Positions 7,914-17,638 of a stretch of DNA of 64,000 nt are shown in pieces. Position 1 is the first letter of the stretch; the number at the start of each line of letters is the position of its first letter. The stretch is from Lachnospiraceae bacterium (lineage in GTDB: Bacteria > Bacillota > Clostridia > Lachnospirales > Lachnospiraceae): contig JAQUVX010000006.1 of the NCBI GenBank assembly GCA_028693165.1, forward strand, positions 1 through 64,000, in the 5' to 3' direction. A program made the position numbers and the translations under genes. The notes below the pieces were generated by a model. It did not search any database, was not told the origin of the DNA, and saw only the letters and a program-made list of their open reading frames with translations.

Positions 7914-9713
7914 TTACGCTTCGGTCTCGTCTGCCTTGCTGACCTCAATCCCAAGCTCCTCCAGCTGCTTTGCATCGACCGGAGTCGGAGCTTTCGTCAT
8001 CAGGCAGGAGGCATCCTTTACCTTCGGGAAGGCAATCACTTCACGGATGCTGTCGCAGCCGCCCATCAGCATGGCTACGCGATCCAGACCGTAAGCCAGT
8101 CCTGCGTGAGGCGGAACGCCATACTTAAACGCCTCAAGAAGATAGCCGAACTTGTCCTGTGCTTCTTCTGCCGTCAGTCCCAGCACCTCAAACATCTTCG
8201 ACTGGATATCGTTCTGGTGAATACGAACCGATCCGCCGCCCAGCTCCGTGCCGTTGAGCACGATATCGTAGGCTTTCGCGCGCACCGCACCCGGATCGCT
8301 GTCGATCAGATGCCAGTCCTCGTCCATCGGCATGGTAAATGGATGGTGCATCGCCATGAATCTGCCTTCCTCCTCCGAATACTCAAGCAGCGGGAACTCG
8401 GTTACCCACAGGAACTTGAAGTCATCCTTTTTCAGCAGATCAAGCTGTTTTGCGATCTCCAGACGCAGGCTGCCCAGCACGTCACAGACTGTCTTGAACT
8501 TATCGGCAGCAAACAAAAGCAGGTCGCCCGGCTTTCCGCTCATGGCCGCAATCAATGCCGCCATCTGCTCGTCCGTCATGAATTTGGCAAAGGAAGATTT
8601 GATGGAACCGTCCTCCTGAATCGCAACATAAGCCAGACCCTTGGCACCATAGCCCTTGGCAAACTCAACCAGCGCGTCGATCTTCTTGCGCGGCATCGCT
8701 CCCTGACCTTCTGCGTTGATACCACGCACCGTGCCGCCGTGCTCCAAAGCGCCCTTAAATACGACGAACTCACAGTCCTTCACCACGTCGGATACATTCT
8801 GGATTTCCATGCCGACACGCAGATCCGGCTTGTCGGAGCCATAACGGTCCATCGCATCCTGCCAGGTCATCCGCTGGATCGGCTGCGGAATCTCCACATT
8901 TAAGATCTCCTTAAACAGCTTGTGCAGCAGACGCTCATTGACATCGATGACATCATCGACATCGACGAAGGACAATTCCATATCGATCTGGGTAAATTCC
9001 GGCTGACGATCCGCACGCAGATCCTCATCACGGTAACATCTTGCCAACTGGAAATAACGGTCATAGCCGGAGCACATCAAAAGCTGCTTGAACAGCTGCG
9101 GAGACTGCGGCAGTGCATAAAAGGAACCCGGATGTACACGGCTCGGCACCAGATAATCGCGGGCGCCCTCCGGGGAACTGTTGATCAGGGTCGGCGTCTC
9201 GATCTCGAAAAAGCCCTCCTCGGCCAGGAACTGGCGTGTCAGAATCGCAATCTTACTTCTGAGCATCAGGTTGCGCTGCATATCCGGGCGTCTCAGATCC
9301 AGATAACGGTATTTCAGGCGCAGTTCTTCCTTGGTCCTGGAATTCTCCTCGATCGGGAAGGGCGGAGTCTCGGACTCGGACAGAATCCGCATGCTTTCCG
9401 CGCGCACTTCGATGGCACCGGTAGCCAGATTCTCATTGGCACCGCCGGAACGGGCTTCCACGTGGCCGGTCACTGCAACGACAAACTCACTTCTGAGCTT
9501 CTCTGCCTTCGCAAAGCTCTCCTCGCCGCAGTCGCTCTCCTCGAAGATGATCTGTAAAAGACCGGAACGGTCCCGCAGATCCACGAATATAATACCGCCT
9601 TTATTTCTGCTTTTCTGAACCCAGCCCATCACGGTCACGTTCTGACCGATATTTGCCTCGCCAAGTTCTGCACATCGATGGGACCGTTTCAGTCCCAGCA
9701 TTGACTCTGCCAT
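7914..9713 (-). CDS. aspS: aspartyl-tRNA synthetase
   Basis: AspS charges tRNA-Asp in the cytoplasm. The 599-aa length is that of the bacterial type, with an N-terminal OB anticodon-binding domain (GWVQKSRNKGG, FVDLRDRSG), the class II core (RYLDLRR, TPTLINSSPEGARD, FTQIDMELSF), an inserted GAD domain and motif 3 GLAYGLDRVAMLMGG. It follows hisS by 45 bp in the same orientation; the hisS-aspS pairing is widespread in Firmicutes. Whether it is discriminating or also charges tRNA-Asn cannot be settled by eye. Confidence 0.97.
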   Translation of the reverse strand: MAESMLGLKRSHRCAELGEANIGQNVTVMGWVQKSRNKGGIIFVDLRDRSGLLQIIFEESDCGEESFAKAEKLRSEFVVAVTGHVEARSGGANENLATGAIEVRAESMRILSESETPPFPIEENSRTKEELRLKYRYLDLRRPDMQRNLMLRSKIAILTRQFLAEEGFFEIETPTLINSSPEGARDYLVPSRVHPGSFYALPQSPQLFKQLLMCSGYDRYFQLARCYRDEDLRADRQPEFTQIDMELSFVDVDDVIDVNERLLHKLFKEILNVEIPQPIQRMTWQDAMDRYGSDKPDLRVGMEIQNVSDVVKDCEFVVFKGALEHGGTVRGINAEGQGAMPRKKIDALVEFAKGYGAKGLAYVAIQEDGSIKSSFAKFMTDEQMAALIAAMSGKPGDLLLFAADKFKTVCDVLGSLRLEIAKQLDLLKKDDFKFLWVTEFPLLEYSEEEGRFMAMHHPFTMPMDEDWHLIDSDPGAVRAKAYDIVLNGTELGGGSVRIHQNDIQSKMFEVLGLTAEEAQDKFGYLLEAFKYGVPPHAGLAYGLDRVAMLMGGCDSIREVIAFPKVKDASCLMTKAPTPVDAKQLEELGIEVSKADETEA

Positions 9714-9758
9714 GATTCTTCTCCTTCTCTGTCTCCATGTGATTGTAGTTCGCCGCTT

Positions 9759-11021
9759 CTATTTCAGCGTATCTTTATAAAACTCCAGGAATTCCTCGTA
9801 GCCTTCTTTGCCCAGCTGCTCCTTCTGGAATTTCTTGTTCTTGTTCATCTGGGATACCAGCACCTGCACGCCGGCCTTCCGCTCTGCCATCGCCTGCTTC
9901 ATGATCTCGCTGAAACGGGCGGAATCCATCCCTTTTTCCACCAGGTATACCTTCTTTGCCGCCGCATTCTCCACGCTTGCGCCCTGATCCAGAAGGATTG
10001 TCACGATACGCTCAAAACCGATGGAAAATCCGCAGGCCGGAGTATCCACGCCCGTGAATTTGCCAATCATCTTGTCATAACGGCCGCCGCCTGCCACGGA
10101 ACCGCCGAAGCCTTCCATGGAAACCTCGAAGATGGTTCCTGTATAGTAGGACATGCCGCGTACCAGCGTCGGGTCAAACTGCAATGCAAATTCGGTCTCG
10201 GCAACCTCGGTAACTGTCTCCATGATCGTCGCCAGATTGTCCGCCACAGCCGTCGGAAGCACCGTGGCAAGCGTCTCGCCCAGCGCGCGGACCGCCGCCG
10301 CATCCAGGCCGACGCCGGCCAGAAGCTTCGTATACTGATCGACACTCTCTTTCGCATAGCCGGATTCCAGAAGCTCCGCTTCCACGCCCTCCATGCCAAT
10401 CTTGTCCATCTTGTCCAGGATGATAAATACCTGATCCAGGCTGTCCTCCGGGAAGCCGCAGTACACCGCCATCCCCTTCAAGATCTCGCGGTCATTGATC
10501 CGAACCGTAAAGCCATTGTCCGGGCAGATTCTGCCCAGCGCCGTGGTGGTCGCCAGAATCAGCTCGATCTCCGCCAGCGATGTGGCATCCCCCAGAATAT
10601 CGATATCGCACTGGGTGAACTGCCGGAAACGTCCCTTCTGCGGACGGTCCGCACGCCAGACACTGCCCATCTGCAGCGCCTTAAACGGAGCCGGAAGCTG
10701 GGCCGCATTATTGGAAAAATAGCGGGACAGCGGCAGGGTCAGATCATAGCGCAGGCCACTGTCTGCCAGATCATTCTCCGCCTGGGCCGTCTCAAGATTT
10801 AACTTCTCGCCGCGCTTTAAGATCTTGAAGATCAGTTTTTCATTGTCTCCGCCCTGCTTGCTGGTCAGATTCTCAATGTGCTCCACACAGGGAGTCTCGA
10901 TCTGCGTAAAGCCAAAGCTCTGATAGGTCTCCTTGATCTGGCTGGTCACATAATTGCGAATCAGCATCTCCGCAGGAAGGATATCTCTCATACCGGTAAC
11001 CGGTTTCTTTTTCAATGCCAT
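9759..11021 (-). CDS. hisS: histidyl-tRNA synthetase
   Basis: HisS charges tRNA-His. The 420-aa class II enzyme has motif 1 at the N terminus (GMRDILPAEM to IETPCVEHI), motif 2 VWRADRPQKGRFRQFTQCDID, the histidine-specific signatures LVRGMSYYTGTIFEV and GGRYDKMIGKFTG, and motif 3 CGFSIGFERI. The C-terminal anticodon domain ends with the helical KEQLGKEGYEEF tail. A promoter lies just upstream and aspS follows. Confidence 0.96.
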   Translation of the reverse strand: MALKKKPVTGMRDILPAEMLIRNYVTSQIKETYQSFGFTQIETPCVEHIENLTSKQGGDNEKLIFKILKRGEKLNLETAQAENDLADSGLRYDLTLPLSRYFSNNAAQLPAPFKALQMGSVWRADRPQKGRFRQFTQCDIDILGDATSLAEIELILATTTALGRICPDNGFTVRINDREILKGMAVYCGFPEDSLDQVFIILDKMDKIGMEGVEAELLESGYAKESVDQYTKLLAGVGLDAAAVRALGETLATVLPTAVADNLATIMETVTEVAETEFALQFDPTLVRGMSYYTGTIFEVSMEGFGGSVAGGGRYDKMIGKFTGVDTPACGFSIGFERIVTILLDQGASVENAAAKKVYLVEKGMDSARFSEIMKQAMAERKAGVQVLVSQMNKNKKFQKEQLGKEGYEEFLEFYKDTLK

Positions 11022-11067
11022 GGTATAGTCTCCATTCGTCTTCTTTTATATCCCATTTTGTCTTACG

Positions 11068-11096
11068 ATTATACTATTGTCCCTGTCAAATAGCAA
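11068..11096 (-). promoter_or_regulatory. hisS-aspS promoter
   Basis: TTGCTA (11091-11096) and TATAAT (11068-11073) are 17 bp apart on the minus strand, about 45 bp before the hisS start. No T-box motif is present in the short leader. Confidence 0.65.
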
Positions 11097-11127
11097 TGTT
11101 TTTCAGGCATTTTTTAAAGCGCTATTT

Positions 11128-12612
11128 TTAAAGCAGACGCTCCTTGCGTGCGATCATCTCATCGATCCGGCCGATGTACTGCTCCACATCCTTGACATTC
11201 TCCACGCGCTCCAAACGGTTCTCCTCCGCAAACAGACGCTTGGTCGTCGTGCCCGCGCCACAGCCGATGATGGTCTGCTTCTCCTCCATGATGAGGACAT
11301 TGTAGATGCAGGCTTTTCCCGGCAAGGCATAGCCGACATTCTCAAAATTCCCCGCCATGTTTTTCTGGCGATAGAGGTAATACGGCTCCAGCCCCATCTC
11401 GCGCGCATACTGAGCCGTCAGGTCGATCATCTCCTGGGTGTTCGTGATCTTCAAATCCTTGTAGACTTCCTTCATGGTGTTCAGCCGCGCCGCCCGTTTG
11501 ATGGCGAGTGAATGCACCGTCACACTATCCGGTGCCAGCTCCTTCACCGCCTCCATGGTGGCACGCACATCCTCCAGCTCTTCCTCCGGAAGCCCGATGA
11601 TCAGATCCATATTGATGTTGTCAAAGCCAAGCTCCCGCGCCAGACGGAACCGATCCTTCACATCCTCGACCGTGTGATGGCGGCCGATCAGCTTTAAGGT
11701 TTCCTGCTTCATGGTCTGCGGATTGATGGAAATACGGGTCACGCCGTGAGCCTTCAGCACCTCCAGCTTCTCGCGGGTAATGCTGTCCGGTCTCCCGGCC
11801 TCCACGGTAAACTCCTGCACGGTGGAAAAATCAAAGGTATGCTTCAGCTTCGTGATCAACTGATCCAAATCCTCCGCGGATAAGGACGTCGGCGTGCCTC
11901 CGCCAAAATACACCGTATCCAGCGTGCAGCCTGCCTTTTTCTGCGCCACGTAGTCCAGCTCCTCAAACAGCGCATCCAGATAAAGCTGTGTGCGCCCCTG
12001 CCATTTCCCGATCGGATAGGAGGTGAAAGAGCAGTAAAGACAAGTGGTCGGGCAGAACGGAATCCCCACGTAAAGGCTGTAGCCATTCCGGTAATCGATG
12101 GTGGATAAAAGCTCCTGCTCCCGCTTCGCGATCTCGATGCTGAGCTGGATCTTCTCATCACTGGTATAGTAGGTATTCTTCATATAGGAAGCGATCTCGG
12201 ATTCGCTCATCCCCTCGTCAAGCTTCGTCATGGCGATCTTGGTCGGACGGATTCCCGTCAGCGTGCCCCACGGCAGATGTTTGCCAGTGCAGGACTTTAA
12301 CACCACATAGAGCCGGCGCTTGATCTTGTTCTTCGTCTCAAACCGATCCTCGTAATCCACCGCGAGCGGCTCATCGAAAATCTCCATCTCGTGCCGCTCC
12401 TGCGCGCTCATCGCCCACGGATGAAACGGCATCTGTCCCCGCGCAACCGCCAGCAGCGCAAACTGCTTCCGATCCTCACTCAGCGTACCCTTCACGCAGA
12501 ACGACATGGTCGGCTGCACCTCGTGGCCAAACGTCTCGCCCGGAAAAAACGCCATCAGCAGCTCCCGGATATCCTGTTCGTATGCATTATCATTTAATAG
12601 AATTCCTATCAT
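11128..12612 (-). CDS. hemZ: HemZ-like coproporphyrinogen III oxidase-family radical SAM protein
   Basis: The 494-aa protein belongs to the HemN/HemZ radical SAM group. The iron-sulfur motif CPTTCLYCSF lies in the family context VGIPFCPTTC and is followed by VYFGGGTPTSLS (SAM-binding GGE-like motif), EFTVEAGRPDSI and ISINPQTM. It has the extra N-terminal domain of about 170 residues that separates HemZ from HemW; a separate hemW gene lies at 43050-44282. Many HemZ-type proteins are only putative coproporphyrinogen dehydrogenases, so the reaction is uncertain. It sits downstream of relA and an MBL hydrolase, a common clostridial neighbourhood. Confidence 0.85.
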   Translation of the reverse strand: MIGILLNDNAYEQDIRELLMAFFPGETFGHEVQPTMSFCVKGTLSEDRKQFALLAVARGQMPFHPWAMSAQERHEMEIFDEPLAVDYEDRFETKNKIKRRLYVVLKSCTGKHLPWGTLTGIRPTKIAMTKLDEGMSESEIASYMKNTYYTSDEKIQLSIEIAKREQELLSTIDYRNGYSLYVGIPFCPTTCLYCSFTSYPIGKWQGRTQLYLDALFEELDYVAQKKAGCTLDTVYFGGGTPTSLSAEDLDQLITKLKHTFDFSTVQEFTVEAGRPDSITREKLEVLKAHGVTRISINPQTMKQETLKLIGRHHTVEDVKDRFRLARELGFDNINMDLIIGLPEEELEDVRATMEAVKELAPDSVTVHSLAIKRAARLNTMKEVYKDLKITNTQEMIDLTAQYAREMGLEPYYLYRQKNMAGNFENVGYALPGKACIYNVLIMEEKQTIIGCGAGTTTKRLFAEENRLERVENVKDVEQYIGRIDEMIARKERLL

Positions 12613-12628
12613 GTTCTTCTTCCTGACA

Positions 12629-13285
12629 TTATGAGTGGCGGTTACAGTAAACTGCTACCGGATTGAATTGTTTCTCGTGTCCGATGGTCGTCGGATCGCC
12701 ATGCCCCGGATATACCATCGTATCCTCCGGCAATGCAAACAACGTCTCCGTGATGGAGCGAACGATCTTCGCGGAACTTCCCGTCGGCAGATCCGTGCGT
12801 CCCAGCGAATCTGCAAAGAGCGTATCTCCGGAAAACAGCACCTGTTCCGAGGCGATGTAAAAGCACACAGAGCCTTCGGTATGACCCGGCGTAAACAGCA
12901 CCTTCCAGTCACGCCCCAAAAACTTAAGCACCTCTCCGTCACGCATCAGATCATCTGCGTTGATTCCCATCTGCTCCGTGCCGAGAGTGCCCGACAGATT
13001 CAGCGACGGATCCCCAAGCATCCTCTCCTCGTTCATTCCCACGTAAATCTTGCAGCGGAATGCCCGGCGGATATCATCGGCCGCCAGAATATGGTCAAAA
13101 TGTCCATGAGTCAGCAGTACCGCGACCGGTTCCACGCCAAGCTCCCGGCACAAATTCAGAAGATAAGGGCCGTTGTCCGCGGGATCGATCAGCACGGCTT
13201 CCGTTCCGCCCTCCCGGTAAATCACATAGCAGTTGGTGCTGACACCGCCCAGCACACAGGTCTTAATCCGAAAATCGCTCATCAT
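12629..13285 (-). CDS. MBL-fold (glyoxalase II-like) hydrolase
   Basis: This is a cytoplasmic metallo-beta-lactamase-fold protein of about 218 aa with the metal motif LTHGHFDHI (HxHxDH), FTPGHTEGSVCFY, FSGDTLFADSLGRTDL and VYPGHGDPT. These are the signatures of small glyoxalase II-like hydrolases; the substrate is not determined by sequence. The frame extends 10 codons upstream, but GAGGA is placed correctly only for the ATG-ATG pair at 13285/13282. It lies between relA and hemZ with a gap of 62 bp and 16 bp respectively. Confidence 0.88.
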   Translation of the reverse strand: MMSDFRIKTCVLGGVSTNCYVIYREGGTEAVLIDPADNGPYLLNLCRELGVEPVAVLLTHGHFDHILAADDIRRAFRCKIYVGMNEERMLGDPSLNLSGTLGTEQMGINADDLMRDGEVLKFLGRDWKVLFTPGHTEGSVCFYIASEQVLFSGDTLFADSLGRTDLPTGSSAKIVRSITETLFALPEDTMVYPGHGDPTTIGHEKQFNPVAVYCNRHS

Positions 13286-13336
13286 CTTATCCTCGTCTTT
13301 CTTAGACATTATCATTCACAGCCGCTCAAAACGAAA

Positions 13337-13360
13337 GACTGCGAAGGTCACCCCGCAGTC
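13337..13360 (-). terminator. weak intrinsic terminator overlapping the relA stop
   Basis: On the minus strand GACTGCG pairs with CGCAGTC, spanning the relA stop codon, and TTTCGTTTTG follows. The short stem and broken T-run suggest partial termination at most. Confidence 0.35.
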
Positions 13361-15627
13361 CTTCCAATATCCAGTACACCCTCAATCTGTCTCAGCTTGT
13401 CCGTCAGACGGTTCAGCTCCTCGACCCCGTGAATGTCAAAGGTCATAATAATGGTCGCCTTGCCCTGCTTACTGGTTCGGACGTTCATCGAAGTAATATC
13501 GATCTGACGTTCGGTAAATACCTTGGAAATATCCACAAACATACCGATCCGGTTGTTTGCATAAATCTGAATCTCTGTCGAGTAACGCTCCTTGCTGTCA
13601 TCGCTCTCCGGTGTCTGCCACTCCGCGTCAATCAGGCGCGCACGCTCATCTGCCGGAAGATTGATGATGTTGACACAGTCCGTTCGGTGAATGGATACGC
13701 CGCGGCCTCTGGTCACGAAGCCCACGATCTCATCCCCCGGAACCGGGCTGCAGCACCTTGAAAACCGAACCGCGATATCATCAATGCCCTTGACCACAAT
13801 CCCGCTCTTGGACTTCTTGGAAACCGGAACCTTGTTGGTCATATCTCCGATGCCGTCCAGAATGTTCTTGTCCGTGACTTCCTTCTTCTGCTTCTTGGTC
13901 TGCTCTTCCAGCATCTTGTTGATGATCTGGCCTTCCTTCAGGCCGCCGTGGCCGATCGAAGCCAACACCGACTCCCAGTCGCGAAACGCGTAGCGCGCCA
14001 TCACCTTCTCCTGGAATTCCGGTTTGTTGATATCCGGGAAGTTGATCCCCTTGGCCTTGCAGTAGCGGTCGATCAGCTCTTTTCCCTTTAAGATGTTGTC
14101 TTCTTTTAATTCATTCTTGAACCACTGGTTGATCTTGTTCTTCGCCTGGGTACTCTTGACCAGGCCCAGCCAGTCTCGGCTCGGTCCCTTGGAGTTCTGA
14201 GAGGTGATGATCTCGATCCGGTCTCCGTTTTGAATCACGTAATCGATGGTCACCAGCTTGCCGTTGACTCTGGCCCCCACCATCTTATTGCCGACCGCAC
14301 TGTGAATCGCGTAGGCAAAATCGATCGGGGTGGAACCACTGGGCAGATTCTTCACATCGCCGGTCGGCGTAAAGCAATACACGCTGTCCGAGAACAGATC
14401 CAAATCGCTCTTGATCAGACTTAAGAATTCTTTGTTGTCGGACATGTCGCGCTGCCACTCCAGAATCTGACGCAGCCAGGAAAGCTTCGCCTCCTCATCG
14501 CCCGCAGCCACGGTGCCGCTTCCGCTCTCTTTGTATTTCCAGTGCGCCGCGATACCGTATTCGGCGGTGCGGTGCATCTCAAAGGTTCGGATCTGAATCT
14601 CAAAGGGCTGACCATTGCTCCCGATCAGCGTCGTGTGAAGAGACTGATACATGTTCGGTTTCGGCATGGCGATGTAATCCTTGAACCGCCCCGGAATCGG
14701 TTTGTACAATTCATGGATAACGCCCAGCGCCGCATAACAGTCCTTGACCGTCTCCACGATGATGCGGACCGCAAACAGATCATAAATCTGATCCAGCGTC
14801 TTGTCCTGATTCACCATCTTCTTATAAATACTAAAGAAGTGTTTGACACGTCCGTCCACCTTTGCATCAATGCTGGCTTCCTTCATGTGCTCCGACACTT
14901 CTGCTACAATCTGTTCTACAAATGCCTCCCGCGCGTCCTGCCGCAGCGAGATCTTCTCTGCCAGCTCATAATAGACCTCCGGCTGCAGATATTTCAAAGA
15001 AAGGTCATCCAGCTCCACCTTGATCTTGGAAATACCAAGACGATGCGCGATCGGCGCGTAGATGTCCATGGTCTCGCGGGCCTTTTCCTTCTGCTTCTCC
15101 GGGCGCATATACTGGAGCGTCCGCATATTGTGCAGGCGGTCGGCCAGCTTGATCAAGATCACCCGGATATCCTTTGCCATGGCAAGGAACATCTTGCGCA
15201 GGTTCTCCGCCTGAATCTCCACCTTGTCCATAGACCAGGACAACTGGGTCAGCTTGGTAACACCGTCCACTAACAGTGCCACCTCAGAGCCAAACTCCTT
15301 CTCCACCTCATCCAGTGTCAGAATCGTATCTTCGACCACATCGTGCAGAATACCTGCCACGATGGTCTCTTTATCCAGCTCCAGATCTGCCAGAATAATG
15401 GCAACACAAAGAGGGTGAATGATATATGGTTCACCCGATTTCCGCTTCTGGTCCTTGTGTGCATCACTGGCCAGACGATATGCTTTTTCAACCATGGAAA
15501 TATCATCAGAAGGATGGTACTTCCTGATGCTTCGGATCAAATCCTGATATAATTCTTCCGGGCTGGTAAAATCCGCGGGATTCTCCAGCTCGATACCCAA
15601 TTTTTTGTCCGTCTCTTCATTTGCCAT
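13348..15627 (-). CDS. relA: bifunctional (p)ppGpp synthetase/hydrolase RelA/SpoT
   Basis: This enzyme makes and degrades the stringent-response alarmones. The 759-aa protein has an N-terminal HD hydrolase domain with intact HDVVEDT, a synthetase domain (YKKMVNQDK, DLFAVRIIV, ECYAALG-like DCYAALGVIHELYKPIPGRFKDYI), a TGS domain (CFTPTGDVKNLPSGSTPIDFAYAIH), a Zn-finger/helical region (ISRCCSPVPGDEI-like FSRCCSPVPGDEIVG) and a C-terminal ACT domain. The frame runs 42 codons further upstream; ATG at 15627 with AAAGGTGG in front is preferred because MANEETDKK begins a normal N terminus. Both active sites look intact, so a Rel-type bifunctional enzyme is inferred. Confidence 0.95.
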   Translation of the reverse strand: MANEETDKKLGIELENPADFTSPEELYQDLIRSIRKYHPSDDISMVEKAYRLASDAHKDQKRKSGEPYIIHPLCVAIILADLELDKETIVAGILHDVVEDTILTLDEVEKEFGSEVALLVDGVTKLTQLSWSMDKVEIQAENLRKMFLAMAKDIRVILIKLADRLHNMRTLQYMRPEKQKEKARETMDIYAPIAHRLGISKIKVELDDLSLKYLQPEVYYELAEKISLRQDAREAFVEQIVAEVSEHMKEASIDAKVDGRVKHFFSIYKKMVNQDKTLDQIYDLFAVRIIVETVKDCYAALGVIHELYKPIPGRFKDYIAMPKPNMYQSLHTTLIGSNGQPFEIQIRTFEMHRTAEYGIAAHWKYKESGSGTVAAGDEEAKLSWLRQILEWQRDMSDNKEFLSLIKSDLDLFSDSVYCFTPTGDVKNLPSGSTPIDFAYAIHSAVGNKMVGARVNGKLVTIDYVIQNGDRIEIITSQNSKGPSRDWLGLVKSTQAKNKINQWFKNELKEDNILKGKELIDRYCKAKGINFPDINKPEFQEKVMARYAFRDWESVLASIGHGGLKEGQIINKMLEEQTKKQKKEVTDKNILDGIGDMTNKVPVSKKSKSGIVVKGIDDIAVRFSRCCSPVPGDEIVGFVTRGRGVSIHRTDCVNIINLPADERARLIDAEWQTPESDDSKERYSTEIQIYANNRIGMFVDISKVFTERQIDITSMNVRTSKQGKATIIMTFDIHGVEELNRLTDKLRQIEGVLDIGRTAG

Positions 15628-15724
15628 AGAAAAAGCCACCTTTTCTGCGCATAGTTGTGGTAATGCCTGTCTGTCAAAATGCGTCTGATCTGGATCGGCC
15701 CGCATTTTGGGATAGATAACTAGT

Positions 15725-15753
15725 ATTATAAATATATTTGTCGGAAAATGCAA
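15725..15753 (-). promoter_or_regulatory. relA promoter
   Basis: TTGCAT (15748-15753) and TATAAT (15725-15730) are 17 bp apart on the minus strand, leaving a leader of roughly 90 nt before the chosen relA start. Just upstream is a tandem GAACCGCTCA repeat (plus-strand reading). Confidence 0.65.
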
Positions 15754-15816
15754 GCAGATTCATGGAACCGCTCAGGAACCGCTCAAACCGCCGGGCGGAC
15801 GGCGTTCAGGCAGGCT

Positions 15817-17628
15817 TTACCGGACGGTGTTTACGCCCTCCAATATCAGGATCTCGAAGCCTTCCTTCTTGCCCTTGAGTCTGATCGGAATGTCTAACGG
15901 ACGCGTCTTGATCCGCTCTCCCAGGGCGTCCGCCACAGCGCGGGAGATGTAGATGGTGCCTGCCGGAGCATTGGACTCCAGCCTTGAGGCGGTGTTTACG
16001 GTATCACCGATAGCAGTGTAATCCATACGGTTGGCGGCACCGATATTGCCCACGACTGCCGGGCCGGTGTGAATGCCAATACCAAAGGACACGCTGCGCC
16101 CGAATTCTTTTTGCAGCTTCTCCGCCAGAACCTTAGAGCCTTCCACCATGTCCAGCGCGGTTAACACTGCGTTCATGACCGGGTCCTCCTGAGGAAGCGG
16201 CGCGCCCCAGAATGCCATGGTTGCGTCACCGATGAATTTGTCCAGGGTTCCTCCATGCTTCATGATGCAGGAGGAGGTCAGCGTCAGATATTCGTTCAGA
16301 ATGCCGACTACCTGCGGCGGCTCAAGCGATTCCGACATCGTGGTAAAGCCGCGGATATCCACAAACAGCACGGTAATGTCACACAGTTTTCCCCCCAGTC
16401 CCAGGGATTTTGTTCCTTCCCGGAGGATCTCATTGACGATCTCCGGGGCCACGTACCGCTTAAAGGTATCGGTCACATGACGTTTTTCCAGCAGATTCAC
16501 GACCGCATGATACAGGACAGAGGCAACATATAAAATGGTCATGCCGCAGGCAATCCACAGCGGATGAACCACCTGCCCCTGCCGATACAGCCATGCGCTG
16601 CCAAGGAGACTTCCGCCGGTGACCGCCAGCCAGAGCGCCGCCCCCGCCTTGAAGGAACAATCTTTTTTCGTCAGAAACAGGCCGCCCGCCAGCATGAGCA
16701 GAAAGAATACCGCCAGCTGGATGCCGTCCCCGGTCTCCTGCTTATAATCCCCTCGAAGCATGGCCTGAATCACATTGGCCTGATACTCCACGCCGTACAT
16801 CGGACGCGCGTGATCGATGGCCGTCGTATAATCATCCTGCATACCTGCCGCGTAAGGTCCGATCAGAACAATCTTTCCTGCGAAATAATCTGCGCCGATC
16901 TCACCTGAGATCAGATCTGCCACGGATATGGATTCGTCGTAGACCCCCGGTTTCCCCGAATAGGGCACATACCAAAAGCCCTGTGCATCCGTCGGAGGAA
17001 GGTTCACTTTGCGTTCCTTCTGATATGCCTGCGCGACAGCAGATGCAAAGGATGGAACCCGCGTCCCATCCTCCAGCGTGATATACAAAAGGCTGTGGCG
17101 AAGAATTCCGTCCTGATCCAGCATGGCATTGACGTGTCCCTGCTCCGTGACCCGCTGCAATGCTTCATAGGGCGCGTCGTAAGCCAGCACGGAAAAGGGA
17201 TCTACATAGAAACTCTTATCAGCATCTTCGACCAGACGGCTGCCAAACTCTGCCGCCGAAGCGGTGACCACATTGTGATACTGCCCCGCCGCCTCAGCAA
17301 GCCAGGCATCCATATCCGGGTCCGTTTCGCCCGCAAAAATCACGTCCACGCCAATAACTGCCGGCCTGCACGCCTCGGACTCATTGAGGGCTTCTATGGT
17401 CATCGCCAGGATGTCGCGCCCCCAATTCTGAAACGGTCCGATATCCTCCAGCGCCTTCTGGTCGATGCCCACAAGAACAATGTTCTCCTCGGTGCCCTCT
17501 CCCCTCTGGCAAAGCCGGTCGGCCACAAGCTGATCGGCCGTGTTTAATACACCACCCGCCAGCGCCAGGGTCAGCAGACCGGATAATGCACCTGCCGCCG
17601 CAAGCTTCTTTAATCTCTTCTTTTCCAT
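15817..17628 (-). CDS. CHASE2-domain class III adenylate/guanylate cyclase
   Basis: The 603-aa protein has an N-terminal membrane segment (about 9-30), an extracytoplasmic CHASE2 sensor domain (about 33-290, with VLVGIDQKALEDIG and KIVLIGPYAAGMQD), three membrane segments (about 305-385) and a cytoplasmic class III cyclase domain. The catalytic set looks complete: metal Asp in VLFVDIRGFTTMSE, Lys and second metal Asp in LDKFIGDATMAFWG, and YTAIGDTVNTASRLE supplying the base-recognition, Asn and Arg positions. The Lys favours ATP, so cAMP is the likeliest product. It is the last gene of a five-gene operon with FecR, NHL, HD-GYP and MBL proteins. Confidence 0.92.
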   Translation of the reverse strand: MEKKRLKKLAAAGALSGLLTLALAGGVLNTADQLVADRLCQRGEGTEENIVLVGIDQKALEDIGPFQNWGRDILAMTIEALNESEACRPAVIGVDVIFAGETDPDMDAWLAEAAGQYHNVVTASAAEFGSRLVEDADKSFYVDPFSVLAYDAPYEALQRVTEQGHVNAMLDQDGILRHSLLYITLEDGTRVPSFASAVAQAYQKERKVNLPPTDAQGFWYVPYSGKPGVYDESISVADLISGEIGADYFAGKIVLIGPYAAGMQDDYTTAIDHARPMYGVEYQANVIQAMLRGDYKQETGDGIQLAVFFLLMLAGGLFLTKKDCSFKAGAALWLAVTGGSLLGSAWLYRQGQVVHPLWIACGMTILYVASVLYHAVVNLLEKRHVTDTFKRYVAPEIVNEILREGTKSLGLGGKLCDITVLFVDIRGFTTMSESLEPPQVVGILNEYLTLTSSCIMKHGGTLDKFIGDATMAFWGAPLPQEDPVMNAVLTALDMVEGSKVLAEKLQKEFGRSVSFGIGIHTGPAVVGNIGAANRMDYTAIGDTVNTASRLESNAPAGTIYISRAVADALGERIKTRPLDIPIRLKGKKEGFEILILEGVNTVR

Positions 17629-17638
17629 ATGTTCCCCG

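Noticed and set aside
15628-15753. N-terminal extension of RelA
   Set aside because: It overlaps the mapped promoter region and the internal ATG has a good SD and normal N terminus.
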